64,000 bases of DNA, taken from the NCBI RefSeq assembly GCF_014203395.1, contig NZ_JACHIW010000001.1, positions 3,765,501-3,829,500 on the forward strand, in the 5' to 3' direction. Shown here piece after piece: positions 17,199-25,748 of the stretch. Source of the DNA: Saccharopolyspora phatthalungensis (GTDB lineage: Bacteria; Actinomycetota; Actinomycetes; Mycobacteriales; Pseudonocardiaceae). How positions within the stretch are numbered: the first letter of the stretch is position 1; each line of letters begins with the position of its first letter. Both the position numbers and the translations under genes were made by a program. The notes below the pieces were generated by a model that saw only the letters and a list, made by a program, of their open reading frames with translations, was not told the DNA's origin and ran no database searches.

Positions 17199-18029
17199 TC
17201 AGTGTTGCCTTGATGGGGTTGCACCGCGGACCACGGCTACCGGGCAGTGAGCGTGATAGAGCACGCCGGTGGCCACTGAGCCCAGCAGCAGCCCGGAGAA
17301 TCCGCCGGACCCCTGGTGCCCGACAACCAAGAGCTGGGCGTCACGGGCGGCATCGGTCAGTTCGGTGACCGGATTCCCGCGTCGGGCGATCTCGCGGACG
17401 CCGACATCTGGATACTCCTCATTCCAGCCGGCGAGCTGCTCGGCGAGCCCGCGCCGCGCCTCGTCGCGTAATTCGGTCACTTCCTCGTCCAGCGGGGGAA
17501 CGACGGGGCCGTGCCTGGTGTCCCGCCAGACCTGCATCGCCACCAGATCGGTCTCGTGCGCCGCAGCCTCGTCAAAGGCGAACCGCAGGGCGGCCCGACT
17601 GTGGGACGAGTTGTCCAGGCCAACCACCACCGGACCGCTGAGCAGGTGGTCGCGCACTACCACCACCGGGCAGTGGGCATGGGTGGCGACCTTGGTGCTC
17701 ACCGAGCCCAGCAGGGAACCGGACCATGCGCTGCGCCCGCGAGAGCCGACGACTATCAGTTGCGCGTCTGCGGAACGGCGCACCAGCTCACCTGCAGGGT
17801 GGCCCCGCGCGATCTCCGAGCAGACCCCCACGTTCGGATGCTCGGTGGCCAATCGATCTACCACGTCCTCAATCGATGCCCAGAGCTCCTCATCGCGCGC
17901 GGGATCATTGTTGACCAAAACGACGCGAACCTGTGCGTGTCGCAGTTCGGCCTCGGCAACCGCCCACGCAGCCGCGGTCAACGCTTGGTCGGAGCCGTCA
18001 ACGCCGACCACTACATCCGGTGTCGTCAT
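17199..18029 (-). CDS. Universal stress protein, two UspA domains
   Basis: This 276-residue tandem USP begins MTTPDVVVGVDGSDQALTAA. Its nucleotide loops are GSRGRSAWSGSLLGSVS and GHQGSGGFSGLLLGSVA. The middle segment (LDNSSHSRAALRFAFDEAAA, VAMQVWRD) is shared with the USPs at 34146 and 35018, marking one paralogous subfamily. A truncated USP copy overlaps its start by 32 bp, so a tandem array of USPs here has partly collapsed. Confidence 0.92.
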   Translation of the reverse strand: MTTPDVVVGVDGSDQALTAAAWAVAEAELRHAQVRVVLVNNDPARDEELWASIEDVVDRLATEHPNVGVCSEIARGHPAGELVRRSADAQLIVVGSRGRSAWSGSLLGSVSTKVATHAHCPVVVVRDHLLSGPVVVGLDNSSHSRAALRFAFDEAAAHETDLVAMQVWRDTRHGPVVPPLDEEVTELRDEARRGLAEQLAGWNEEYPDVGVREIARRGNPVTELTDAARDAQLLVVGHQGSGGFSGLLLGSVATGVLYHAHCPVAVVRGATPSRQH

Positions 18030-18285
18030 CCGAATCGATGAGGATCGCGGCGGGGTGTCCCGAGGCCTCCTCGGTCACTGTTACTCCCGGTGACTCCCCA
18101 GGCGGCTTCCGTGAGATCGCGCAGGGTCTGCTCAGCGTCGGCGGGGGTGCCGGGTCATTGGTGACGAGCACGAGGTGCAGGGGTCGCAGCCGTCGGCGTG
18201 CGTCGGCTGCGACCCACGAGGCGGCGCGGGACGACTGCTGGGAGCCGTCGACTCCCGCCATCATGGGACGAACTGATTCCGTCAT
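17998..18285 (-). pseudogene. Truncated USP (N-terminal fragment)
   Basis: The fragment starts at an ATG at 18285 and reads MTESVRPMMAGVDGSQQSSR, then AASWVAADARRRLRPLHLVL. This is the first half of a UspA domain. After about 85 residues it runs into the start of the next USP gene; the ATP loop and the whole second domain are missing. It is probably the product of deletion between neighbouring USP genes. Confidence 0.7.
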
Positions 18286-18371
18286 CGCCGGCTCCTCGGG
18301 CTTGCCGGTTCGCAGCGGTCGCAGGCGGAGAAGTACCGTCGGCGTGGCCGTTTGCGGCCACGCCGTGCCGG

Positions 18372-18779
18372 TCACTTGCCGACCCGTGCGACCGGGATTT
18401 CCTTGCGCACTTCGGCTTCCCGCCGCGGCATGCGAATCGTGAGAATTCCGGCCTCGTATTCGGCCTTGATGTCCTCGGTGTTGCAACTGGTGGGCAGCAG
18501 GAGGGTGCGGCTGAACGAGCCGTAGTGAAACTCGCTGTGTCGTTCGGTGCGCTCCTCGCGCTTGCGTTCTGCGGTGATCTTGAGCTGGTTGCCTTCGACG
18601 TTGATGTGGATGTCCTTATCCGGGTCCACACCGGGTAGCTCACAGCGGACCACGAACTCGCCCTTGTCAGCGTAGCTTTCGACCCGCATCGGGTGCCGTT
18701 CACCGAAGGGCCACTCGGTTTCGAACCATTGGAGCAGGTCGGGCATCCCCATGCTGGGCCGAGGCAGCAAACTGGTCAT
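18372..18779 (-). CDS. Hsp20/alpha-crystallin small heat-shock protein (Acr-like)
   Basis: This 135-residue ATP-independent holdase chaperone binds unfolding proteins. The alpha-crystallin domain runs from about residue 30 (RVESYADKGEFVVRCELPGV) to 125, with GSFSRTLLLP and the closing strand GILTIRMPRR; a short C-terminal tail EIPVARVGK follows. The length and the DosR-like neighbourhood match HspX/Acr (Rv2031c). The upstream region contains two inverted repeats at 18854-18891 that could be operators. Confidence 0.92.
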   Translation of the reverse strand: MTSLLPRPSMGMPDLLQWFETEWPFGERHPMRVESYADKGEFVVRCELPGVDPDKDIHINVEGNQLKITAERKREERTERHSEFHYGSFSRTLLLPTSCNTEDIKAEYEAGILTIRMPRREAEVRKEIPVARVGK

Positions 18780-18853
18780 CTCGTCCTCCCAGGTGATAAG
18801 CGTCCAAAATCCGGTAGCCGATCGACGCCGTGAAGGGCGACAGATCCGTTGCT

Positions 18854-18891
18854 GCCGGACTCTGTCCGGCTACCCACATCCCACCGTGGGA
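18854..18891. promoter_or_regulatory. Two adjacent inverted repeats upstream of hsp20
   Basis: GCCGGAC-TCT-GTCCGGC (18854-18870) and TCCCAC-C-GTGGGA (18879-18891) lie 75 to 112 bp upstream of the hsp20 start. The first resembles a DosR palindrome (GGAC...GTCC) but with 3 rather than 4 central bases. They may bind a regulator; no direct evidence supports this. Confidence 0.35.
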
Positions 18892-18995
18892 GAAACCGTC
18901 GATCGACGCGCAGCGCTCAAACTCGGGATACGGGGACAACAACCGCTGCGGGGGATGCTCGAATTACCGGTAGGAGTGAGCCGTCCGAAGAGACG

Positions 18996-19330
18996 ATGCG
19001 GTCGCCGTCGGTGCACAACAGCCAGCCGTGGCGGTGGAAGCTGGCGGCGCACTCGCTGCACCTGTATCTCGAACGGTCCTGGCTGCTGCAGGTGCTCGAT
19101 CCGACCGGGCGGGAGCTGGTGATCAGTTGTGGTGCGGTGCTGCACCATGAGCGGATCGCGTTCGCCACCGAGGATGGCGGGCCCAGGTGCACCGGCTGCC
19201 GAACCCGGCGCAGGCGGATCATCTGGCGGGGCTGGAGTTCAGCAGGCTCTCTGAGGTCGACACCGACACGATCGCGTTGGCGGGTGTGGCAGCGGTTAGG
19301 CGGCACGGACCGCATGCCGTAGGCACCGAC
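18996..19330 (+). pseudogene. Acg-like nitroreductase fragment, frameshifted
   Basis: From the ATG at 18996 the frame reads SPSVHNSQPWRWKLAAHSLH and then PTGRELVISCGAVLHHERIA, the FMN-binding start of Acg (Rv2032)-type nitroreductases. Near 19180 the frame breaks and continues one frame over as MHRLPNPAQADHLAGLEFSR. The C-terminal two thirds are missing. An intact paralogue starts at 19505. Confidence 0.7.
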
Positions 19331-19504
19331 TTTCTGAAAGCGTGTGAGCGCGACACCTGTGGCGTGGGGGACCATCTGCCCTGTTTAACGTCTTGGTGAG
19401 TGCGCGAGGGTCCTCGCCGTGGGCCGACGGCCCGTGTTGTCGGTGGCAGTTGGCTCTGCGCTTTGGTGCTGCCGCTGCCATCCGGTATGACGGGAGGGGC
19501 TTGA

Positions 19505-20482
19505 ATGAGCGGCCTGCCTGTGGGACGGCGAAGTCGATACGAGAATCCGGGCACTGCGTGGTCCGCCGATGAGGTTGCGATCCTGTCCGACGCGGTGCTC
19601 CATGCCCCGTCGGTGCAGAACACCCGGCCATGGTCACTGACGTTGCAGGAGCGTACCGCTGTGCTGAGTGAACTGGCGGAGGTGCCGTTACCTGAGCAGG
19701 ATCTTGAGGGGCGCGACAGGCGAATCTCGTGTGGTGCGGCTTTGGAAAACCTGGTGCTGGCCGTGCGCAGTCTGGGTTGGGCGGCGGATGTTGACGTGAG
19801 AGTTGCTGGTGGCGCCGTGACTGCGACTGTCATTGGGGCACGGCGGGCGGTGGTGACGCAGGTGGAGAACCGTCGCTTCCGCGCCATTAGTGACCGCCGG
19901 TCCCATCGCCCGGCGTTCGGGTCGCGGGCGGTGTCCGAGGACATCCGGGACTCGGTGCGGAGTGCGGCGACCTCGCCGGGCGTCGTCGGCAGGTGGATTT
20001 CCGGCCACATCGAGGCCCTGGCGATGGGATGGATGCTCGACTACGCCGCGCGTGTGCTTCAAGCCGATTACCAGCGTGCGCTGAGCATGTGGTGTCAGGC
20101 GGCGCCGAGAGGTGCGGCTGAGCAGCAGGTGGACTTCGGGCTGGACAAGGATGCGTTCACCGCGACCGGGCTCGGGGCGATCGGTTTGGTCACCTCCCAT
20201 CCCCACGTCCCCGATGCCTGCCAGCTGGCGGCACAGATCGAGTGCGAGTCTGTGCTTGTCATCAGCACTCGGGCCGACGAGCCGTACGACCACGTGCGGG
20301 CTGGTGAGGCGGTCGAGGACGCGTGGCTGGAGGCCACGAGCCGAGGCTTGGTGGCTTCGATCATGACGCAGCCATTGCACCTGGCAGAGGTCAGGACGAG
20401 GCTGGAAGACCTCTTGGACGGGATGGCGGTGCCGCAGGCGCTGATGAGGTTCGGCTACCCGGACCCGCATCGTCGACACTGA
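19505..20482 (+). CDS. Acg-like nitroreductase family protein, copy 1
   Basis: The protein has 325 residues. Family motifs are HAPSVQNTRPWSL near the N-terminus, GRDRRISCGAALENLVLAVR, SDRRSHRPAFG in the middle and MTQPLHLAEVRTRLEDLL near the C-terminus. Mycobacterial Acg (Rv2032) is a DosR-regulated flavoprotein of this family thought to sequester FMN; no enzyme activity is assured. GGGAGGGGC precedes the ATG. A GGGCC-GAC-GGCCC inverted repeat lies at 19421-19433 in its upstream region. The closest relative in the window is at 24789-25748. Confidence 0.88.
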   Translation: MSGLPVGRRSRYENPGTAWSADEVAILSDAVLHAPSVQNTRPWSLTLQERTAVLSELAEVPLPEQDLEGRDRRISCGAALENLVLAVRSLGWAADVDVRVAGGAVTATVIGARRAVVTQVENRRFRAISDRRSHRPAFGSRAVSEDIRDSVRSAATSPGVVGRWISGHIEALAMGWMLDYAARVLQADYQRALSMWCQAAPRGAAEQQVDFGLDKDAFTATGLGAIGLVTSHPHVPDACQLAAQIECESVLVISTRADEPYDHVRAGEAVEDAWLEATSRGLVASIMTQPLHLAEVRTRLEDLLDGMAVPQALMRFGYPDPHRRH

Positions 20483-20629
20483 GCAGTCCGGGCATGCCGA
20501 GGCTAACTCGCGGAGCCGAGTTGATGCGCGCGGTGGTGGCGAGTCAGCATCGGCTTCTGGTGGCATGAGTGCGCACGCGGTACCGCGATTCGGCTGCAGA
20601 TCCAGGTGGGAACCACGCGTGCCGCGGTC

Positions 20630-20848
20630 TCATCTCTCGACCCAGCTCACCAAATCCATGTAGAGCTGGAGAAAATCGGTGAGCTCGTGCGGGTCATCGG
20701 TGTCGATGAGCAGGAGTCCGGAACCGCCGCCGGCCAGGTTGTACCAGCCATGGATCTTGTCCGGCTTGTTGGTGCCGGCCTCGTACTGTTCGAGAACACG
20801 GCGCCGCATGTCGTCCGCACGGGTGTTCTGGTGCAACGGAAACGGCAC
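20630..20848 (-). CDS. DUF3303-like small protein, possibly frameshifted at the N-terminus
   Basis: The frame encodes 72 residues containing MRRRVLEQYEAGTNKPDKIH and GWYNLAGGGSGLLLIDTDDP, which resemble small dimeric alpha-beta barrel proteins of the DUF3303 type. The expected N-terminal strand (MLWYCAVSVAPEH) is encoded just upstream from an ATG at 20861 but one base out of frame. Either translation starts at the GTG at 20848 and the protein is short, or a one-base indel has broken the gene. Confidence 0.5.
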   Translation of the reverse strand: MPFPLHQNTRADDMRRRVLEQYEAGTNKPDKIHGWYNLAGGGSGLLLIDTDDPHELTDFLQLYMDLVSWVER

Positions 20849-20899
20849 AGTACCACAACATGAATTCCCCCAAAGTTGTTGATACTGCGAAAGAATCCC

Positions 20900-21078
20900 G
20901 GTCCAAGCCGAACGCCCTCCACGCCCAAGCGCAAGCCGCCACCACCGCTGTGGCCGACGACGAGCAGTTGGGCATCCTTGGCGGCGGCGGTTCAGTTCCG
21001 CTTACTGGATGTCCGCGCCGTGCTTTTGTGCGGATGGTGATTCACCCCGACCAGTACCGGGTTGCTCGATGTGGTCAT
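20900..21078 (-). pseudogene. USP remnant
   Basis: Reading leftward from 21078 gives MTTSSNPVLVGVNHHPHKST, a USP start with Asp replaced by Asn. After a gap comes AAKDAQLLVVGHSGGGG in another frame, the ATP loop of a USP domain 2. Most of the gene between these two segments has been deleted. Confidence 0.6.
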
Positions 21079-21127
21079 GTCGCACTCCGAGTACGTGCGT
21101 TGGCTGCGGGAGGTGCTCGCGAACCGG

Positions 21128-21322
21128 CTACTGACCGCCTTTTTGCACGTATGACCGAACGAATACCTCGGCGTTCTCCTCTAGGACATCATCGATCTCG
21201 TCCAGCATGGACTCGGTTTCGTCTTCCAACTTCTCTCGCCGCTGTTGACCTGTGGGATTTGGTTCAGCCGTGTCGTTGTCACCGTCGGGGTGACCGTGTT
21301 GCTGGCGCTTCTCCTGGCGCAT
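21128..21322 (-). CDS. pup: Pup-like protein (prokaryotic ubiquitin-like), intact
   Basis: The protein has 64 residues and ends ETESMLDEIDDVLEENAEVF then VRSYVQKGGQ. The acidic helix and the C-terminal GGQ are the defining features of Pup, whose Gln is deamidated by Dop and joined to lysines by PafA to mark proteins for the proteasome. The start has GAGGAG seven bases upstream. No dop, pafA, mpa or prc genes are visible here, so this is a Pup gene away from the proteasome locus. It lies next to a broken sigma-factor copy, the same pairing as at 1157-2304. Confidence 0.88.
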   Translation of the reverse strand: MRQEKRQQHGHPDGDNDTAEPNPTGQQRREKLEDETESMLDEIDDVLEENAEVFVRSYVQKGGQ

Positions 21323-21583
21323 CCTGGTCTCCTCACTCGCTGTGAGCGCGGGCTGGTGCTACTGAGACAGCAGCGATGGAGGGCCTTGGCACGTAGGTGC
21401 GCGCTCAATCGGGTCTTGGGTTTGCATCGTTCGGCGTTAGCAGCGCTCATCGTCCCGTCGGTCCAATTCGGTGTAACAGGGCCGATCGGCCTCGCCTCGT
21501 ACTGCTGGTGATTTCCCAACAACGTGAACCACGTTTGGCGGGAAACCCGGCACTCCAGGAGGCGGAGGGAATGTCGAGCGCCA

Positions 21584-21840
21584 TTCGGCGACTTCAGCAC
21601 CGACACGGATCTACTGCCGGCGCTGGACGTCGTGGAGGACCACGAGCTCGCGCGAGAACTACATGCCCTGGCCGACACCTTGCACTCTCGCGAAGCATTG
21701 ATCCTGACCCTCTGCCGGACCCCACAATGGCACGAGCGGCGTCGTGCGTGCTTTTTGGCTTCCGCGATGACCAGGCGCAGGTTGGGCCGGATCACGTGGT
21801 CCTTGGCGCGCTGCCCGTTTTCGGCAATGGCTTCCCAAAT
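21584..21840. pseudogene. Scrambled sigma-factor copy, halves in opposite orientation
   Basis: On the plus strand 21584-21717 encodes FSTDTDLLPALDVVEDHELA, then LADTLHSREALILTLC, matching regions 3-4 of the sigma factor at 1303-2304. On the minus strand 21840-21718 encodes IWEAIAENGQRAKDHVIRPN, then LRLVIAEAKKHAR, matching region 2.1. The two pieces meet head to head, so an internal inversion plus deletion destroyed the gene. Confidence 0.7.
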
Positions 21841-21927
21841 AGTGCCGATTGTGTGGAGGGGTCTTGCCTTGTTCGCCCTTGCGGCGGACGCCGCTGGTCG
21901 ATCCGGTCGTCGCGGGGGTGAGGACCA

Positions 21928-21941
21928 AGGACCCCTGTCCG
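21928..21941. promoter_or_regulatory. Candidate DosR-like box
   Basis: The site reads AGGAC-CCCT-GTCCG, two GGAC/GTCC half-sites separated by four bases as in DosR boxes. It ends 55 bp before the start codon at 21996. The equivalent site before the paralogue at 6147 is at 6076. The flanking sequence (GCCCGCAGGC...AACACT.GGC) is also conserved between the two promoters. Confidence 0.4.
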
Positions 21942-21995
21942 GGACGTCGCCCGCAGGCGAACACTTGGCAGGAGCGATCCGGGGGTGAGGTCATC

Positions 21996-23336
21996 ATGCC
22001 GTTTGTCGACCGCAAAGAGGCCGGGCGGAAGCTCGCACAGCGGCTGCGGTACCTACGGGGGCAGGACGTCGTAGTCCTCGGGTTACCACGGGGCGGTATT
22101 CCGGTTGCGTTCGAGGTGGCTCGGGCTCTGGAGGCGCCGTTGGACGTGATCGTGGTGCGCAAGCTGGGTGTTCCCTTCCACCCGGAACTGGGGATGGGTG
22201 CCATCGGGGAAGGCGATGTCCGGGTCATCAACGATGAGGTGATGTGGCGGGCCGGGGTCGGCGCCGAGGAGTTGGCCGAGGTCGAGCAGCGCGAGCGTGC
22301 CGAGCTGGACCGGCGAGCACAGCTGTTCCGCGGTGATCGCGCGCGGGTGGAGGTTACCGGCCGGACGGCGGTGGTGGTCGATGACGGGATCGCGACCGGC
22401 TCGACCGCAGCGGTGGCCTGCCAGATCGCTCGAGCACAGGGCGCGACGCGGGTGATCTTGGCTGTGCCGGTGGCAGCACCCGACGCGCTGGACAGACTCG
22501 GCGAGGTAGCGGACGAGCTGGTGTGCCTGGAAGCACCGGAGTGGTTCGTGGCGATCGGTCAGTGGTACTCAGATTTCTCCCAAACCCTGGATGCGGAGGT
22601 CATGGACTTACTCGACCGGGCGGCGCAGGCCCGTCCCGCACCAGCGGTCTCCCCAGCGGCCGACCCCGAAGTGTGGGTGCGGGATGAGGAGGTCGAAGTG
22701 CAGGCTGGTCCGGCGCGCCTGGCCGGGCACCTCACCGTGCCCGAAGCCGAGCGGGCCGAGGGGATCGCGATCTTCGCACACGGCAGCGGCAGCAGCCGAC
22801 ACAGCCCGCGCAACCGGTACGTCGCCGGGATCTTCAATCGGGCGGGACTGGGAACCTTGTTGTTCGACCTGCTCGCAGGCGAGGAGGAGTTCGACCGGTC
22901 GAACGTGTTCGACATCGAACTGCTGGGCCGTCGGCTGGTCGAGGTGACCGCGTGGCTGCGCGCCCAGCCCGAGGCCGACGGCCTCGGGATCGGCTACTTC
23001 GGGGCGAGCACCGGCGCTGCCGCCGCATTGTGGGCCGCAGCCGAGGCACCAGCCGATGTGGCCGCCGTCGTCTCCCGCGGCGGTCGGCCCGACCTGGCTG
23101 CGGACCGGCTGTCCGAGGTGCAGGCACCAACACTGTTGATCGTCGGCAGCCGCGACGACGCGATCATGGGGCTCAACCAACAGGCCCAAGCCTTGCTGCG
23201 GTGCGAGAACCGACTAGCGATCGTGCCCGGCGCAACCCACCTCTTCGAAGAGGAAGGCACCCTCGACGAAGCCGCCGAACTCGCCCGCGACTGGTTCACC
23301 GACCACCTCACACCGGCCAGGCAACCCATCATCTGA
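21996..23336 (+). CDS. Phosphoribosyltransferase/dienelactone-hydrolase-like fusion (Rv0571c-like), copy 2
   Basis: The protein has 446 residues and matches the copy at 6147 closely along its whole length. The phosphoribosyltransferase loop is VVVDDGIATGSTAAV. The hydrolase half has GYFGASTGAAAALWAA, GSRDDAIMGLNQQ and GATHLFEEEGT, so both active sites look intact. The ATG at 21996 follows GGGGGTGAGG; the longer open frame from 21849 lies over promoter sequence. Keeping two near-duplicate fusions suggests gene dosage or slightly different substrates. A hairpin follows at 23395. Confidence 0.9.
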   Translation: MPFVDRKEAGRKLAQRLRYLRGQDVVVLGLPRGGIPVAFEVARALEAPLDVIVVRKLGVPFHPELGMGAIGEGDVRVINDEVMWRAGVGAEELAEVEQRERAELDRRAQLFRGDRARVEVTGRTAVVVDDGIATGSTAAVACQIARAQGATRVILAVPVAAPDALDRLGEVADELVCLEAPEWFVAIGQWYSDFSQTLDAEVMDLLDRAAQARPAPAVSPAADPEVWVRDEEVEVQAGPARLAGHLTVPEAERAEGIAIFAHGSGSSRHSPRNRYVAGIFNRAGLGTLLFDLLAGEEEFDRSNVFDIELLGRRLVEVTAWLRAQPEADGLGIGYFGASTGAAAALWAAAEAPADVAAVVSRGGRPDLAADRLSEVQAPTLLIVGSRDDAIMGLNQQAQALLRCENRLAIVPGATHLFEEEGTLDEAAELARDWFTDHLTPARQPII

Positions 23337-23394
23337 CACCGACTCCATGGCACTGCAAAAGACGGTGGCGTTACCGGCTGTGCAGGCAAGAAAT

Positions 23395-23432
23395 AGCCGG
23401 TGCGGCCCGGTGTGTAGGAGGTCGCACCGGCT
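23395..23432. terminator. Hairpin between convergent genes
   Basis: AGCCGGTGCG and CGCACCGGCT pair perfectly around an 18-base loop, between the rightward gene ending at 23336 and the leftward gene ending at 23439. Confidence 0.55.
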
Positions 23433-23438
23433 GGCTGG

Positions 23439-24149
23439 TCAGGCCGGCCCGGGCGCCTGTTGCCGTTGCGGAGAGATGGTGGGCAGGTGTTCGCGAACGA
23501 GCAGGCCGCTGAGCACGAGCATCCAGAGGCCGGTGAGCACGCCGGGAACGTAGGCGGTCAGCACGCTGCCAGGCATCAACACCCCACCGCCCCCGAAGAC
23601 GGTGATCGCGCCGAGAACCCGGATGACGGCGACGAACCCGGTGAACCACGCCATCCACTGCGGGAACACGTCGGTTCGTGCCATGGCCACGGCGCACGCG
23701 GCCAGCGGCAGGGCGATGGCTAAGCCGGCGAGCGTGCCCACGATGGTGAGCGCGGTGTAGGGCAAGGAAGCGAGCGGGAGCAGCATCGGGTGGGTGGCCA
23801 GCGTGTAGGCCATGCCGCCGAAGACGGCGGTGGCGATGAATCCGATGGTGGCGGTGAGGGCGAACCCGGACAGCACCACGGCGGGAGTATCGCTGTTGGG
23901 GTCGGCCAGCCGGAACGCCGTGGCCAACGTGGCTCCGAACCACAGGAACAACGCCACCGCGGCGGCCGAGAGCACGACCGCAGTCATGATCACGCCAAGT
24001 GAAGTGACCAGATACATGGCGATCGTGTCGGTGGAGTCGGTGATGTTCGGGGCACCGCGTAGCAGGATTCCCGCGATGATGGCCAGCACGAGCGAAGCAA
24101 GGCCGGCCAGCCCGCCCCAGCGCATCTCGTGGCCTTCGCTCACACTCAT
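23439..24149 (-). CDS. Hypothetical integral membrane protein
   Basis: The protein has 236 residues with about six hydrophobic segments (GLASLVLAIIAGILL, LGVIMTAVVLSAAAVALFLW, TIGFIATAVFGGMAYTLA, TALTIVGTLAGLAIALPLAA, WFTGFVAVIRVLGAITVFGG, VLTGLWMLVLSGLLV). No catalytic or transport motif is recognised. It is transcribed opposite to its neighbours and ends near a bidirectional hairpin. Confidence 0.75.
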   Translation of the reverse strand: MSVSEGHEMRWGGLAGLASLVLAIIAGILLRGAPNITDSTDTIAMYLVTSLGVIMTAVVLSAAAVALFLWFGATLATAFRLADPNSDTPAVVLSGFALTATIGFIATAVFGGMAYTLATHPMLLPLASLPYTALTIVGTLAGLAIALPLAACAVAMARTDVFPQWMAWFTGFVAVIRVLGAITVFGGGGVLMPGSVLTAYVPGVLTGLWMLVLSGLLVREHLPTISPQRQQAPGPA

Positions 24150-24788
24150 CGTTTCCTCCTCAAAAGTCTCACATAGACCGATTCGTCTCGACAGTTGCGG
24201 TCGGCAGCCGTGTTGTCATGGGGCCGAAGGTCCCCGGTTGCCTGAAATGAAGGGGCGCAGGGTCGCTTCTATCTCCGCCGACGTGGATATCCCGGCTGGA
24301 GGCGCCGAGGGCGTGCTGGACGAGGCCGTGCACCAGCCGGCCACCGACGCATCTGTGACAGCCCGGCCGGACTGATGGATGCCGCAGACGAGTACGCAGC
24401 GCCACCAACATGATCTGCTGAAGCCGATTACCAAAAAAACAAGCGTCCAAAACAGCATCTGGCATCGCCTCGTTTCGGCGGCATCGGTGCACACCCCGCC
24501 GCGCGCATCCGCCTGGAGCCACGCGAGGCCGAAGATCCGTTCATCCGCAAGCTGCGTGTCTGACCGGCGGCGAGCTTGGTGACCATCTCCCCTATCCGGG
24601 ATGGGGGTGGGTGCGTGATGGTCAAGCCGTCCCCCGGGTGGACGCGCCCAACGACAGCGGTGTCGCCGCCCAATGCGTGATCGGCGCCCGCACCGATGCC
24701 GTTCTTTATGCAAGGTATGCGGCGTACTCACCGCAGTCGACTTCGTCCGCAGCATCGCTGATGGGCAGCCGGAGGAAGAAGGATCTCG
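24150..24788. other. Gene-poor stretch before the second nitroreductase
   Basis: Short open frames occur on both strands but none has a family motif, a convincing ribosome site or consistent coding composition. An A-rich patch lies near 24430-24445. The segment may hold the promoter of the gene at 24789 and decayed gene remains. Confidence 0.4.
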
Positions 24789-25748
24789 ATGAGCGTCGCC
24801 AGTACCGAAATGAACGGCGGCCATGGGCAGGATGTGTGGTCAGCCGGCGAAGTAACGGTACTGGGTGAAGCGGTCCACTGTGCACCGTCGGTACATAACA
24901 CCCGTCCCTGGTTGCTTGCGATCCACGGCCGGATTGCGGTGCTGCGGGAATGCCCGGCGGTGCTGTTGGCGCAACACGACCCGCAGGGGAGGGACCGACG
25001 CATCTCCTGCGGGGCGGCGCTGACGAACCTGGTACTGGCGATTCGCAGCCTGGGGTGGACCGCCGACGTGGAGATCGGTGTCACCGGTGGCCTGGTGACC
25101 GCCACCGTTACCGGCACCCGGCGAGCCCAGCCGACCGAAACCGAGGACCAGCGACGCCGCGCCCTGTCCGACCGCCGAAGCCACCGGCATGCCTTCGGCC
25201 TTCCGGGGCTCTCCGAAAGCGTCCGCGACGCCGTGCAGGACGCGCTCGCGGCCCCAGGCGTGACCGGTCGGTGGATTTCCGGCGGCGACGAGGCTTTGGC
25301 CGTCGCCCGGTTGTTGGACTACGCGGCCCGTGTCTTCCACGACAACGCCGAATACCAACGCGAGCTGACCCTGTGGACGACCCCGTGCGGAAGCGGTTTG
25401 CGCCGGGACACGTTCGGCGCGGAAGGGTTGGCGGCGGTCGGGTTGACCACCTCCCGCACCCGGCTACCCGACGAGGCCCTGCTCGCCGACCGGATCCAGC
25501 GGGAAGGGGTGCTTGTCGTCGGCACCCACGCCGACGAAACTCGCGACCATGTCCGGGCGGGCCAGGCCTTGGAGCAGGCGTGGCTGGAGGCCACCTGCCG
25601 CAGCGTGGCCGCCTCGGTCATGACGCAACCGCTGCACTTGGCGGAAGTCCGGACCGGACTGGCCGAGCGACTCGGACTCGTGGCGGTGCCGCAGGTGCTG
25701 ATGCGCTTCGGCTATCCCACGGAACCGGAGGTGGTGGGGAATCCATGA
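24789..25748 (+). CDS. Acg-like nitroreductase family protein, copy 2
   Basis: The protein has 319 residues. It shares HCAPSVHNTRPWLL, GRDRRISCGAALTNLVLAIR, SDRRSHRHAFG and MTQPLHLAEVRTGLAERL with the copy at 19505. The motif order and length are normal for the family. Its stop codon overlaps the ATG of the following USP gene (ATGA), so the two are translationally coupled. A GGAGGAAGAAGG stretch precedes the start. Confidence 0.88.
   Translation: MSVASTEMNGGHGQDVWSAGEVTVLGEAVHCAPSVHNTRPWLLAIHGRIAVLRECPAVLLAQHDPQGRDRRISCGAALTNLVLAIRSLGWTADVEIGVTGGLVTATVTGTRRAQPTETEDQRRRALSDRRSHRHAFGLPGLSESVRDAVQDALAAPGVTGRWISGGDEALAVARLLDYAARVFHDNAEYQRELTLWTTPCGSGLRRDTFGAEGLAAVGLTTSRTRLPDEALLADRIQREGVLVVGTHADETRDHVRAGQALEQAWLEATCRSVAASVMTQPLHLAEVRTGLAERLGLVAVPQVLMRFGYPTEPEVVGNP

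Noticed and set aside
18854..18870. A true DosR box upstream of hsp20
   Set aside because: The palindrome has GGAC/GTCC arms but only three central bases instead of four, so it is listed only as a possible operator.
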